A model generated the notes under the pieces. It saw nothing but the letters and a program-made list of their open reading frames with translations, was not told the origin of the DNA and searched no databases. Both the position numbers and the translations under genes were made by a program. From contig NZ_CP059451.1 in the NCBI RefSeq assembly GCF_022023855.1, forward strand, positions 496,001 to 560,000: a stretch of 64,000 bases of DNA, written 5' to 3'. This DNA is from Azospirillum brasilense (lineage in GTDB: Bacteria > Pseudomonadota > Alphaproteobacteria > Azospirillales > Azospirillaceae). Below are positions 1 through 8,102 of this stretch, piece after piece (the first letter of the stretch is position 1; each line of letters starts with the position of its first letter).

Positions 1-760
1 CGTCCCGGTTCGGCAAAAAGCCCTCATACTCGACCACCTCGCCGCCGAACGCGCGTTCCATCTGGGCGAAGCGGGCCTGATAGGCGGCCTCGCCGATCAG
101 ATCGCGCGCGTGCATGCCGATCAACCGCTCGCGCGACACGCCGAACCACGCCTCGTAGAAGCGGTTGGCGAAGCGATAGCGGTGGTCGGGTCCGACGATG
201 GCAACCAGAAGGGGCAGGGCGTCGGCGAGCAGGCGCAATTCGGTGGCCGCCGCGCTGGCCGCATCCTCGGCCAACCGCTGGCCGGTGCGGTCACGGAACA
301 CCTTCACATAGCCGATGTGCTCGCCCCGGGTGTTGAGCAGGGGCGTCATCTCTCCCTGGGCGAAGAAGCGGCCGCCCTTGCGCGTGTGCCATCGCTCGTC
401 GGTGGCGTGGCCGTGGGTGCGCGCCAAGGTCATTTCGCGTTCGGGCTGGCCGGCGGCCCGGTCCTCGGCGGTGAAGAAGAGCGTGCCGGCGTCCTGGCCG
501 AGCGCCTCCTCCGCGCTCCAGCCCAGATTGTTGGCCGCACCGGGATTCCAGCCGGTGATGCGGCCCTCCAGATCGGTCGTGACGATGGCATGCTCGCTGG
601 CGCTCTGCACGACGGCGAGCGCCTGATCCGCTTCGAATGGCGCGGGAACGCCGGGGGACAGCCCCAGCCGCGCACGCAGCGTCGCGGCTTCGGCCTGCAA
701 GCGCCCGATGTCCGCCTCGATGGCTCTCAGGGCTTCGATGCCCGCCGCCCGATCCGTCAC
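1..760 (-). CDS. PAS-domain sensor protein, C-terminus beyond the window
   Basis: An open frame runs from a GTG at 760 off the left edge, giving 253 residues. After a short helical N-terminus it reads as a full PAS domain, with ITGWNPGAANNLGWSAEEAL near residue 65 and a PAC-like end GYVKVFRDRTGQ. A second PAS domain follows (VGPDHRYRFANRFYEAWFG). The tandem PAS layout is typical of the sensory half of histidine kinases or diguanylate cyclases, but the output domain lies outside the window, so the class is unknown. The GTG has a good ribosome site (AAGGGG) just upstream; an in-frame ATG at 778 is the alternative start. It points away from the patatin gene. Confidence 0.85.
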   Translation of the reverse strand, partial: MTDRAAGIEALRAIEADIGRLQAEAATLRARLGLSPGVPAPFEADQALAVVQSASEHAIVTTDLEGRITGWNPGAANNLGWSAEEALGQDAGTLFFTAEDRAAGQPEREMTLARTHGHATDERWHTRKGGRFFAQGEMTPLLNTRGEHIGYVKVFRDRTGQRLAEDAASAAATELRLLADALPLLVAIVGPDHRYRFANRFYEAWFGVSRERLIGMHARDLIGEAAYQARFAQMERAFGGEVVEYEGFLPNRD

Positions 761-988
761 GCACTCGCCCCTTATCATTCCATCGATGCACGGCACGGCT
801 CCGGAGCATCCGGAACCGGCCGCGACGAGCCTGCCTCAACCAAACCAGCCAGAGAAAAAGTCGGCGCGGTTCATACCATGGAATTCCGGATGGGGAGAAT
901 GCCAGGCCTTGCTGGACACCACCGGAGCGTCCATTTCGCAAGTGCGAGACGCTGAAGAACGCAAACAGCCAACGGGAGGGTGATGCTG

Positions 989-2116
989 ATGTCTCGATCC
1001 GCGGTTTCCGGCCCAGAACCGAGCGCCGTCAAGGCGCCGCCATCCCGCCGCCGCCAGGAAGGGCCCCGGATCGTGCTCGTCCTGGGCGGAGGCAACGCGC
1101 TTGGCGCCTACCACGCCGGAGCCTACGAGCAGCTGCACAGCCGTGGCGTCCAGCCGGACTGGATCATCGGCGCCTCCATCGGCGCGATCATCGGAGCGAT
1201 CCTGGCCGGGAATCCCCCCGGGCGACGCCTCGAACGCCTTCGCCAGTTCTGGCGGGAGGCGACCCTCCACACCTCCGGGCTGCTGCCCCACAGCCATGCG
1301 AAGGCCCGGCAAGTCTACAACGGCGCCCATGCCGTCATGGCCACGCTCTTCGGACGGCCCAGCATCTTCCGGCACCGCTTCCCCGGCTTGTGGTCGGTGC
1401 TCCCCTGGGTGCCCAACGACGTGGCGCTCTACGATCAGTCCCCGTTGCGGGACACCCTTGAGCGCCTGATCGACTTCGACCTGCTCAACCGCGCCGAGGT
1501 CCGCTTTTCCGCCGGCTGCATCGACATCGAAACCGGAGACGAGGTTTATTTCGACAGCAACCGGGACGAGATCCGGCCCGAACACATCATGGCGAGCGCC
1601 GCCATCACCCCGGCCTTTTCGCCGGTGGAGATCGATGGCCGCCTGTTCTGCGACCCCGGCTACACCAACAATCTGCCGCTCGACCTGCCCTTTATGGAGC
1701 CGCTCGACCGGGACATCCTCTGCTTCGCTGTCGAGCTTTTCAGCTTGCGCAGCGCCCGACCGGCCTCGCTGGACGCCGTTCTGGAGCGCACCAACGACCT
1801 GCTGTTCGCCAGCCACGCCCGCCGGAGCGTGCAGGCGCTGCAGCGGGAGTTCGCCTTGCGCGAGAGGATCGAGCCGGAGGGAGCGACCGCCACGCTGATC
1901 CACATGGCCTATCAGGCGGCGAGCCACGAGCTTGCGGCCAAGGGATTCGACTTCTCGCCATCGTCCATCGCGGACCGCTGGGCCGCTGGCCGGCGGGATA
2001 TGGACAGCGGCTTGGCCCTGCTGGACGGCGCCAGGAAAGACACCCACCGCTTCCGGTACGCCGCGGTGGATTCGGAGGCGGCGCTCGCCGCTGCGGAAGG
2101 CGGTGCGGCGCCCTGA
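989..2116 (+). CDS. Patatin-like phospholipase family protein
   Basis: A 375-residue protein with the patatin serine-hydrolase signature: glycine-rich oxyanion loop GGGNALGAY (residues 33-41) and nucleophile elbow GASIG with Ser63. The usual catalytic DG[GA] appears as Asp222-Pro-Gly (CDPGYTNNLPL), so the Asp of the Ser-Asp dyad is kept but its neighbour differs. Patatins hydrolyse acyl esters of phospholipids or other lipids. No signal peptide is visible, so it is probably cytoplasmic or membrane-associated. GTG 980, ATG 983 and ATG 989 are in frame; 989 is chosen because GGGAGG at 974-979 lies nine bases upstream. It stands alone, and its substrate cannot be told. Confidence 0.87.
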   Translation: MSRSAVSGPEPSAVKAPPSRRRQEGPRIVLVLGGGNALGAYHAGAYEQLHSRGVQPDWIIGASIGAIIGAILAGNPPGRRLERLRQFWREATLHTSGLLPHSHAKARQVYNGAHAVMATLFGRPSIFRHRFPGLWSVLPWVPNDVALYDQSPLRDTLERLIDFDLLNRAEVRFSAGCIDIETGDEVYFDSNRDEIRPEHIMASAAITPAFSPVEIDGRLFCDPGYTNNLPLDLPFMEPLDRDILCFAVELFSLRSARPASLDAVLERTNDLLFASHARRSVQALQREFALRERIEPEGATATLIHMAYQAASHELAAKGFDFSPSSIADRWAAGRRDMDSGLALLDGARKDTHRFRYAAVDSEAALAAAEGGAAP

Positions 2117-2251
2117 CGCCGGATCGAGACGGCACCGCGCCGCAAGAGGACGCTCACCTCCTGCCTTGATCGTTCCAACGCCACGTAGCGGCACCGACCA
2201 CTCGCCCGTCGACAATTGGGCGGTTCGAATTCGCACGCAAATGGCCTTGCT

Positions 2252-2273
2252 AATGCCTGATGCATCAGGCATT
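2252..2273. promoter_or_regulatory. 22-bp perfect palindrome, candidate operator
   Basis: Positions 2252-2273 are a perfect dyad with half-site AATGCCTGATG and no spacer. It lies 74 bp before the start of the TRAP binding-protein gene, in the only large gap upstream of that operon. FCD-type GntR regulators commonly bind short uninterrupted or nearly uninterrupted palindromes, and the operon ends with such a regulator (6671-7345). Assignment of the site to that regulator is inference. Confidence 0.6.
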
Positions 2274-2346
2274 GTGCGCGTCATCAACCTTTTGGGTCCG
2301 GCACAGAACCGTGACCCTGAAAAATGCGGATCGGAGGAGCGCCCCT

Positions 2347-3366
2347 ATGAACGTCGATAAACTGTCCATCGTCCTGACGGTCGCCGTGGCGGCGCTGTTC
2401 GCCGCGGTCCCGGCCAAGGCGCAGACCGCGGAGCGCACCATGCGCCTCTCAGCCGCCGTCGCTCAGGACCACCCCTTCGCCGCCGGGGTTTCGGCGCTGA
2501 CCGCCTGCGCGGCCGACAAGTCCGGCGGGAAGATGAAGATCCAGAGCTTCTGGAACGCCGCGCTGGGCAGCGACATGCAGGCCGTGCAGCTCGTGCGCGG
2601 CGGCTCGCTGGACATGGTGGTGGCCTCCACCTCGCCGCTCGCCTCGCTGGTGCCGGCTATGGGCGTCTTCGACCTGCCCTTCCTGTTCGAGAACGAGAAG
2701 GAGGCCGACCGCATCCTCGACGGCGCCGTCGGCAAGCAACTGTCCGAAAAGCTCCAGGGCGTCGGGCTGGTCAATCTCGCCTACTGGGAGAACGGGTTCC
2801 GCAACCTCACCAACTCTCGCCGGCCCATCCAGAAATGGGAGGATCTGGGCGGCACCAAGATCCGCGTGATGCAGAATCCGGTGTTCATGGACACCTTCTC
2901 CACGCTGGGCGCCAACGCCGTCCCGATGGCCTTCAGCGAGCTGTTCACGGCGCTGGAGACCCGCGCGGTCGACGGGCAGGAGAACCCCTACGCCAACATC
3001 GAGACCGGCAAGTTCTACGAAGCGCAGAAGTACCTGTCGGTCACCAACCACGCCTATACGCCGGCGGTGATCCTCTACTCCAAGAAGATCTGGGACGGTC
3101 TGTCGCCCGCCGAGCGGGACGTGCTGCAGTCCTGCGCCGCGGTGGCCCGCACCGAGGAGCGCCGGGTGAACCGCGAGCAGTCTGACAAGTCGCTGGCCCG
3201 CCTGAAGGAGCTCGGCATGCAGGTGAACGAGCTGTCCGCCGAGGAGCGCAAGCGCATGCTCCAGAAGGTGGCGCCGGTCTATGAAAAGCACGCCGCGACA
3301 ATCGGTGCCGAGACGATGACCCTGCTGCAATCCGAACTCGCCCAGCTCCGCAAGGCCAACCCGTAA
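2347..3366 (+). CDS. TRAP transporter substrate-binding protein (DctP family)
   Basis: A 339-residue periplasmic binding protein. It begins with a Sec signal peptide (MNVDKLSIVLTVAVAALFAA) that probably cleaves after AKA at about residue 24. Family landmarks include the region NPVFMDTFSTLGANAVPMAF and the conserved Arg in KIRVMQNP that usually contacts the ligand carboxylate. ATG 2347 is chosen over an upstream in-frame ATG at 2260 because GGAGGAG precedes it and the signal peptide starts exactly there. It feeds DctQ and DctM (4669-6551). The neighbouring enolase-family enzyme suggests a sugar acid such as an aldonate as ligand (inference). Confidence 0.92.
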   Translation: MNVDKLSIVLTVAVAALFAAVPAKAQTAERTMRLSAAVAQDHPFAAGVSALTACAADKSGGKMKIQSFWNAALGSDMQAVQLVRGGSLDMVVASTSPLASLVPAMGVFDLPFLFENEKEADRILDGAVGKQLSEKLQGVGLVNLAYWENGFRNLTNSRRPIQKWEDLGGTKIRVMQNPVFMDTFSTLGANAVPMAFSELFTALETRAVDGQENPYANIETGKFYEAQKYLSVTNHAYTPAVILYSKKIWDGLSPAERDVLQSCAAVARTEERRVNREQSDKSLARLKELGMQVNELSAEERKRMLQKVAPVYEKHAATIGAETMTLLQSELAQLRKANP

Positions 3367-3384
3367 CGCACGCCCTGTGCTCCG

Positions 3385-3407
3385 CGGGCGGGCCGCGAGT
3401 CCGCCCG
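3385..3407 (+). other. Intercistronic hairpin after the TRAP binding-protein gene
   Basis: CGGGCGG (3385-3391) pairs perfectly with CCGCCCG (3401-3407) across a nine-base loop, just after the binding-protein stop and before the dehydratase gene. There is no T-tract, so it is more likely an mRNA-stability or partial-attenuation element than a full terminator. Confidence 0.4.
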
Positions 3408-3454
3408 TGGGTCCGCGCGCCCGTCCGACGCCCGATCTCCCCGTGGGAACCCCG

Positions 3455-4636
3455 ATGCTCATCAAAAAGATCGACACCTTCATCCTGAAGACTCCGCTGA
3501 ACGCGAAGACCTTCTATTCCTCCCAGGCGGCTTTCCCAGAGCGCAACAGCCTGCTGGTCCGCATCACCACCGACGACGGTCTGGTCGGTTGGGGCGAGGG
3601 CGGGCAGTACGGCCCGGCGGAACCGCCGGAAAGCTGCATCATCGACGTGCTGGCCCCCCGGCTGATCGGCCGCCGCGCCGACCAGCCGGTGCGGGTCTTC
3701 GAGGATCTCTATTCCTTCTGCCGCGACTTCGGCCAGAAGGGCACCTACATCGAGGCGCTGAGCGCCATCGACATCGCGCTGTGGGACCTGTGGGGCAAGT
3801 CGCTGAACCGGCCGGTGCACGCGCTGATGGGCGGCGCCTTCCGCGACAAGGTCGCTGCCTACGGCACCGGCTGCTACTACCCGGATTATTTCCGCGACAC
3901 GCCACGCATGATGGCGGCGCTGGCCGAGGAGGCGCAGCGCTACCGCGAGGCCGGACTGCCGGCGATCAAGATCAAGATCGGCCTGCTGCCGATCGCCCAG
4001 GACATCGAGCGGGTGGCGCTGGTCCGCGACGTGCTGGGACCGGACACCCTGATCATGGTTGACGCCAACCACGCCTACAACACGGCGGGCGCCATCCGGA
4101 TCGGGCGGGCGCTTGAGCGGTTCGACGTCCGCTGGTTCGAGGAGCCGGTGCCGCCGGAGGACCGCCAGGGCTACCGCCGCGTGCGCGATTCCATCGACGT
4201 GCCCATCGCGGGCGGCGAGTGCGAATACACCCGCTACGGCTTCCGGGAACTGCTGGCCGGGGGCTGCATCGACATCGCCCAGCCGGACCTCTGCTGCGCC
4301 GGCGGCTTCACCGAATGGCAGAAGATCCTGGCCCTGACCACCGCCCACGGCGTGATGACCGTCCCGCACATCTGGGGGTCCGGCATCGCGCTCGCCGCGG
4401 CGCTCCAGGCGCTGGCGACGGCGCCGCTGGTTCCCTACACGGCGCTCGGCGTGCCGCTGCAGAACGAGCCGATGGTGGAGTTCGACCGCACCCACAACCC
4501 GCTGCGCGACGACCTGCTGACCGACAACTTCACGCTGGTGGACGGCGGGCTTGCCGTGCCCGGCGGTCCGGGCCTGGGCGTGGAGGTCGATCCCGGCCAG
4601 CTCGCCCGCTACACCGTGCGGTCGCGCAGCGCGTGA
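3455..4636 (+). CDS. Mandelate racemase/muconate lactonizing enzyme family protein (probable acid-sugar dehydratase)
   Basis: A 393-residue enolase-superfamily enzyme. The catalytic set of the mandelate-racemase subgroup is complete: the KxK pair K172-I-K174, metal ligands D203 (MVDANHAY), E229 (WFEEP) and E255 (GGECEY), and the Asp-His dyad D278 (AQPDLCC) and H305 (VPHIWGSG). This subgroup contains racemases and many sugar-acid dehydratases that make 2-keto-3-deoxy acids. Setting inside a TRAP operon with a GntR/FCD regulator favours aldonate or aldarate dehydration, but the exact substrate cannot be read. The start ATG at 3455 fits the family N-terminus (MLIKKIDTFIL). Confidence 0.9.
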   Translation: MLIKKIDTFILKTPLNAKTFYSSQAAFPERNSLLVRITTDDGLVGWGEGGQYGPAEPPESCIIDVLAPRLIGRRADQPVRVFEDLYSFCRDFGQKGTYIEALSAIDIALWDLWGKSLNRPVHALMGGAFRDKVAAYGTGCYYPDYFRDTPRMMAALAEEAQRYREAGLPAIKIKIGLLPIAQDIERVALVRDVLGPDTLIMVDANHAYNTAGAIRIGRALERFDVRWFEEPVPPEDRQGYRRVRDSIDVPIAGGECEYTRYGFRELLAGGCIDIAQPDLCCAGGFTEWQKILALTTAHGVMTVPHIWGSGIALAAALQALATAPLVPYTALGVPLQNEPMVEFDRTHNPLRDDLLTDNFTLVDGGLAVPGGPGLGVEVDPGQLARYTVRSRSA

Positions 4637-4668
4637 CCGGGTTGGAGACGTCCTGCCGGAGATCCGTG

Positions 4669-5271
4669 ATGTGGAACGGCACCCTCTTCTTCAGAATCCT
4701 CGACGGCATCCTGGTGGTGTGCATCGCCGCCATGCTGGTCATGGTGTTCGGCAACGTCGTGCTGCGCGCCGTCTTCAACAGCGGCATCGACGTGTCGGAG
4801 GAGCTTCCACGCTTCCTGTTCGTGTGGATGACCTTCATCGGCGCCGTGATCGGCTTCCGTGAAGGAGCGCATTTCGGCGTGGATGCCCTGGTCCGCCTGC
4901 TGCCGCGCGCCGGCAAGAAGGTCTGCTGGGCGATCAATCAGGTTATCATGCTGGTCTGCTGCGCGGTCATCGTCCAGGGCACGCTGCTCCAGCACGATCT
5001 GAACGCGACGAACCACGCCCCGGTGACCGGCCTGTCGATGATCTGGGTGTTCGGCGTCACCTACCTGACCGGCGGGGTGATCGGGCTGATGTGCATCGTG
5101 AACCTCGTCCGGCTGGCGCTCGGCAAGGTCGGCGACGACGAGCTGATCCAGGTCGAGGAGGAGGGCATGGGCGAGGTGGACCCGAACCGGCTCAAGGGAC
5201 CCGGCACATTGCCCGGCACCCTGCCCGGCCCGCTCGCGAGCCCGAAGACGCTGAAGGAAACGGCGCCGTGA
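4669..5271 (+). CDS. TRAP transporter small permease subunit (DctQ)
   Basis: A 200-residue membrane protein with four predicted helices: residues about 8-30, 45-65, 88-108 and 125-148. It carries the DctQ signature EELPRFLFVWMTFIGAVIGF near residue 43, and has a charged, Pro-rich cytoplasmic tail. ATG 4669 is preceded by CGGAG seven bases upstream; a GTG at 4666 is also in frame. Its stop overlaps the start of the large permease (GTGA), so the two subunits are translationally coupled. Confidence 0.92.
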   Translation: MWNGTLFFRILDGILVVCIAAMLVMVFGNVVLRAVFNSGIDVSEELPRFLFVWMTFIGAVIGFREGAHFGVDALVRLLPRAGKKVCWAINQVIMLVCCAVIVQGTLLQHDLNATNHAPVTGLSMIWVFGVTYLTGGVIGLMCIVNLVRLALGKVGDDELIQVEEEGMGEVDPNRLKGPGTLPGTLPGPLASPKTLKETAP

Positions 5272-6551
5272 CCATCTTCATCTTCGTCGGCAGCCTTCTG
5301 GGCGCGATGGCGCTGGGGCTGCCCGTCGCCTTCGCGCTGATCGTCTCCGGCCTCGCTTTGATGGCCTTCATGGGGATGCTCGACCCCCAGATTGTCGTGC
5401 AGAGCATGTGGGACGGCGCCAACAGCTTCCCGCTGCTTGCCGTGCCCTTCTTCATGCTGGCCGGCGAGTTCATGAACGCCGGCGGCATGTCCCGGCGCAT
5501 CATCGCCATGGCGATGGCCTGGGTCGGCCACCTGCGCGGCGGGCTGGGGTTCGTCGCGGTGTTCGCGGCGATCCTGATGGCCTCGCTGTCCGGCTCGGCG
5601 GTGGCGGACACGGCGGCTCTCGCCTCCATCCTGCTGCCGATGATGCGGCAGGCGGGCTACGACATCCACCGCTCCGGCGGGCTGATCGCGGCGGGCGGCA
5701 TCATCGCGCCGGTCATTCCGCCGTCGATCGGCATGATCCTGTACGGCGTCGCCGGGCAGGTCTCGATCACCAAGCTGTTCCTGGCCGGCATCGTGCCGGG
5801 AATCATGATGGGCGTGGCGCTTCTGGTCACCTGGTGGTGGCTGGCCCGCCGCGAGATCCTGACCACGCCGCCCAAGGTTCCGCTGCGCGAGCGGCTGCGG
5901 CTGACCGCCGACGCCTTCTGGGCGATGCTGCTTCCGGTGGTCATCATCGGCGGGCTGAAGACCGGTGTCTTCACGCCGACCGAGGCGGCGGTGGTCGCCG
6001 CGGTCTACGCCATGTTCGTCGGGCTGGTCATCTACCGCGAACTGAAGATCGCCGACCTGTACGGTCTGATGCTGTCCGCGGCAAAGACGACGGCTGTGGT
6101 GATGTTCCTGGTGGCGGCGGCGGGCATCTCCGCCTGGCTGATCACCGCGTCCAACATCCCGGCCCAGCTCGCCGATCTGCTGGCCCCGGTGATGGACAAC
6201 CGGCTTCTGCTGATGGTCGCGCTGATGGTCATCGTGCTGATCGTCGGCACCGCGCTGGACTTCGCGCCGACCATCCTGCTGATGGTTCCCGTGCTGATGC
6301 CGATCATCAAACAGGCGGGCATCGACCCGGTCTACTTCGGCGTCCTCTTCATCATGAACAACGCCATCGGCCTGATCACCCCGCCGGTCGGCACGGTGCT
6401 GAACGTGGTCTGCGGCGTCGGACGCATGTCGATGTCGAACCTGATGAAGGGCGTCGGCCCCTTCCTGCTGGCGCAGACCGCCGTGCTGTTCCTGCTGGTG
6501 CTGTTCCCGGAGCTGGTGATGGCGCCGCTCGCCTGGTTCACGGCGCGGTGA
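5268..6551 (+). CDS. TRAP transporter large permease subunit (DctM)
   Basis: A 427-residue, about 12-helix protein of the DctM family, which forms the sodium-coupled transport channel. Family motifs include LMASLSGSAVADTAALASIL and GGIIAPVIPPSIGMILYG, which line the substrate and ion site, and a C-terminal repeat NNAIGLITPPVGTVLNVVCG. The start is the GTG overlapping the stop of dctQ. With the binding protein at 2347-3366 it makes a complete secondary importer. Confidence 0.94.
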   Translation: MTIFIFVGSLLGAMALGLPVAFALIVSGLALMAFMGMLDPQIVVQSMWDGANSFPLLAVPFFMLAGEFMNAGGMSRRIIAMAMAWVGHLRGGLGFVAVFAAILMASLSGSAVADTAALASILLPMMRQAGYDIHRSGGLIAAGGIIAPVIPPSIGMILYGVAGQVSITKLFLAGIVPGIMMGVALLVTWWWLARREILTTPPKVPLRERLRLTADAFWAMLLPVVIIGGLKTGVFTPTEAAVVAAVYAMFVGLVIYRELKIADLYGLMLSAAKTTAVVMFLVAAAGISAWLITASNIPAQLADLLAPVMDNRLLLMVALMVIVLIVGTALDFAPTILLMVPVLMPIIKQAGIDPVYFGVLFIMNNAIGLITPPVGTVLNVVCGVGRMSMSNLMKGVGPFLLAQTAVLFLLVLFPELVMAPLAWFTAR

Positions 6552-6670
6552 CGGCCCCCGATGCCCCAGGGACGTGAAGGCGGGTTTGAAGGCGGGGGAG
6601 GCGCGGTGTTAAAATGTCGGACCTGACGCGGCGCCTCCGTCTGCGGCGATTCACTGAGGAACGGTCTTCC

Positions 6671-7345
6671 ATGCTCGACGGCAGCGGTCCCCTCGACACG
6701 GCCTCCATCGGCGAGCAGGTCACCGAGCGGCTGAGGAGCGAGATCATCTCCGGCCGGCTGGCGCCGGGATCGCGGCTGATGCTGGACCAGTACAAGGCGC
6801 TGTGGAACATCAGCATCACGCCGCTGCGCGACGCCGCCAAACGGCTGGAGGCGGACGGGCTGGTCCACATCTACCCGCGGCGCGGCATCTTCGTGGCGGA
6901 GATCGATCGCAACGCCCTGATGGAGGTGTTCCAGCTCCGCATCGCCCTGGAGCCGCTGGTGACGGAGCTGGCCACCCCCCATGCTCCGGAGGCGGAGGTG
7001 GAGGCGATGACCGAAGCCTACATCGCCGCTGGCCGGCCCGCTCCGGAGGAGGAGCGGCAGGCCCGCCTGCAGGAGGTGGACGAGGTCATCCACGACTTCG
7101 TGCTGGCCCACTGCCCCAACCAGCGGCTGGCCCGCATCATGGCGACGCTGAGGGACTCGGTAGCCTGGTGCCGGAACGCGGTGATCGAGAAGGTGCCGAA
7201 CGCCTTCGATCCTTCGCTGGAGGAGCACATCGCCATCTGCAAGGCGCTGCGCGCCAAGGACGCCGAGGCGGCGGCGGCGGCGATGCGCGACCACCTGATC
7301 GCCACCCGCGACCGCACGTTGAAGGCCATGGAGGGTCGCTCATAG
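6671..7345 (+). CDS. GntR family transcriptional regulator, FCD (FadR-like) type
   Basis: A 224-residue regulator. The N-terminal winged helix includes EQVTERLRSEIISGRLAPGSRL and ISITPLRDAAKRLEADGLV. The all-helical FCD ligand domain follows, with metal-site residues such as the Asp/His in VIHDFVLAHCPN and His in MRDHLIATRDR. Codon third positions upstream of 6671 are less GC-rich than inside the gene, so this ATG (with GAGGA ten bases upstream) is preferred over ATG 6614. It closes the TRAP/dehydratase operon and probably controls it, perhaps through the palindrome at 2252-2273. Confidence 0.88.
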   Translation: MLDGSGPLDTASIGEQVTERLRSEIISGRLAPGSRLMLDQYKALWNISITPLRDAAKRLEADGLVHIYPRRGIFVAEIDRNALMEVFQLRIALEPLVTELATPHAPEAEVEAMTEAYIAAGRPAPEEERQARLQEVDEVIHDFVLAHCPNQRLARIMATLRDSVAWCRNAVIEKVPNAFDPSLEEHIAICKALRAKDAEAAAAAMRDHLIATRDRTLKAMEGRS

Positions 7346-7363
7346 ACGATAGCAGGGCCGCCG

Positions 7364-7396
7364 ATCATTGCGAATGATACGCATTCTAATTATAAT
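7364..7396 (+). promoter_or_regulatory. Promoter with Fur-like box ahead of the sigma/anti-sigma genes
   Basis: A -35-like TTGCGA (7369-7374) and a perfect -10 TATAAT (7391-7396) are 16 bases apart. The dyad ATCATTGCGAATGAT (7364-7378) covers the -35, and AATGATACGCATT (7373-7385) matches 11 of 13 central positions of the E. coli Fur consensus. Iron control of a FecI-type operon through Fur or Irr would fit. This is sequence similarity only. Confidence 0.5.
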
Positions 7397-7508
7397 GCGC
7401 CGTCATGCACCGGCCATGGCGTGGCCAAGCCGGTTGTCTGTGGAGGAACGGGGCTGGCCATGCCCGATCAGCATCGCACGAAGGCACCGGTTCCTGGCTT
7501 GGTGGCGC

Positions 7509-8102
7509 ATGGTTGACACCGCCAAGCCGACGCTCGACGCCGTTTTCATCGGACACCGTGGGGCTCTTGTCCGGCTGTTGGCCCGCATGGTCGGCAGCGC
7601 CGCCACTGCCGAGGATCTGGCACAGGAGGCCTATCTCAAGGTGCGGGCGGCGGAACGCGACCGGCCGGTGGATTATCCGGCGCCTTTCCTGTTCCAGACG
7701 GCGCGCAATCTGGCCCTCGACCATTTGCGGCGGGAGCGCCGGAACGCCGTCGTCGTGACTCAGGACATCACCCCCGAGGGCCTGGAGGCGGTCGCCGCCC
7801 CCCTGCCCTCCCCGGAAACCGAGGCCGGCGACCGCCAGCGGCTGGCCCGCATGGAGACCGCGCTGGCGGCTTTGAGCGAGCGGCAGCGCCGCATCCTTCT
7901 GCTGAACCGGATGGAGGGCTTGTCCCACGCGCAGATCGCCGAACGGCTCGACGTCTCGGTCAGCACGGTGCAAAAGGACCTGAAGACCGCCCTGCTCGCC
8001 TGCCTGGAGGTTTTCGCCCGGCTTGATCGTGAAGGCCGGCCCGATCGTGAAGGGTTGCGGGTTTCCGCCGGCTCGAACGTCTTACAAGGTGAAAGACCGT
8101 GA
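7509..8102 (+). CDS. RNA polymerase ECF sigma factor, FecI type
   Basis: A 197-residue ECF sigma factor. Region 2 contains GSAATAEDLAQEAYLKV and the -10-recognition helix PFLFQTARNLALDHLRRERR. Region 4 contains LSERQRRILLLNRMEGLSHAQIAERLDVS. Its pairing with a FecR-like protein (GTGA overlap) and a TonB receptor marks it as an iron-starvation sigma factor, activated through the receptor's N-terminal signalling domain. ATG 7509 is chosen because longer in-frame starts (from 7368) would run through the promoter. The ribosome site is weak. Confidence 0.9.
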   Translation: MVDTAKPTLDAVFIGHRGALVRLLARMVGSAATAEDLAQEAYLKVRAAERDRPVDYPAPFLFQTARNLALDHLRRERRNAVVVTQDITPEGLEAVAAPLPSPETEAGDRQRLARMETALAALSERQRRILLLNRMEGLSHAQIAERLDVSVSTVQKDLKTALLACLEVFARLDREGRPDREGLRVSAGSNVLQGERP

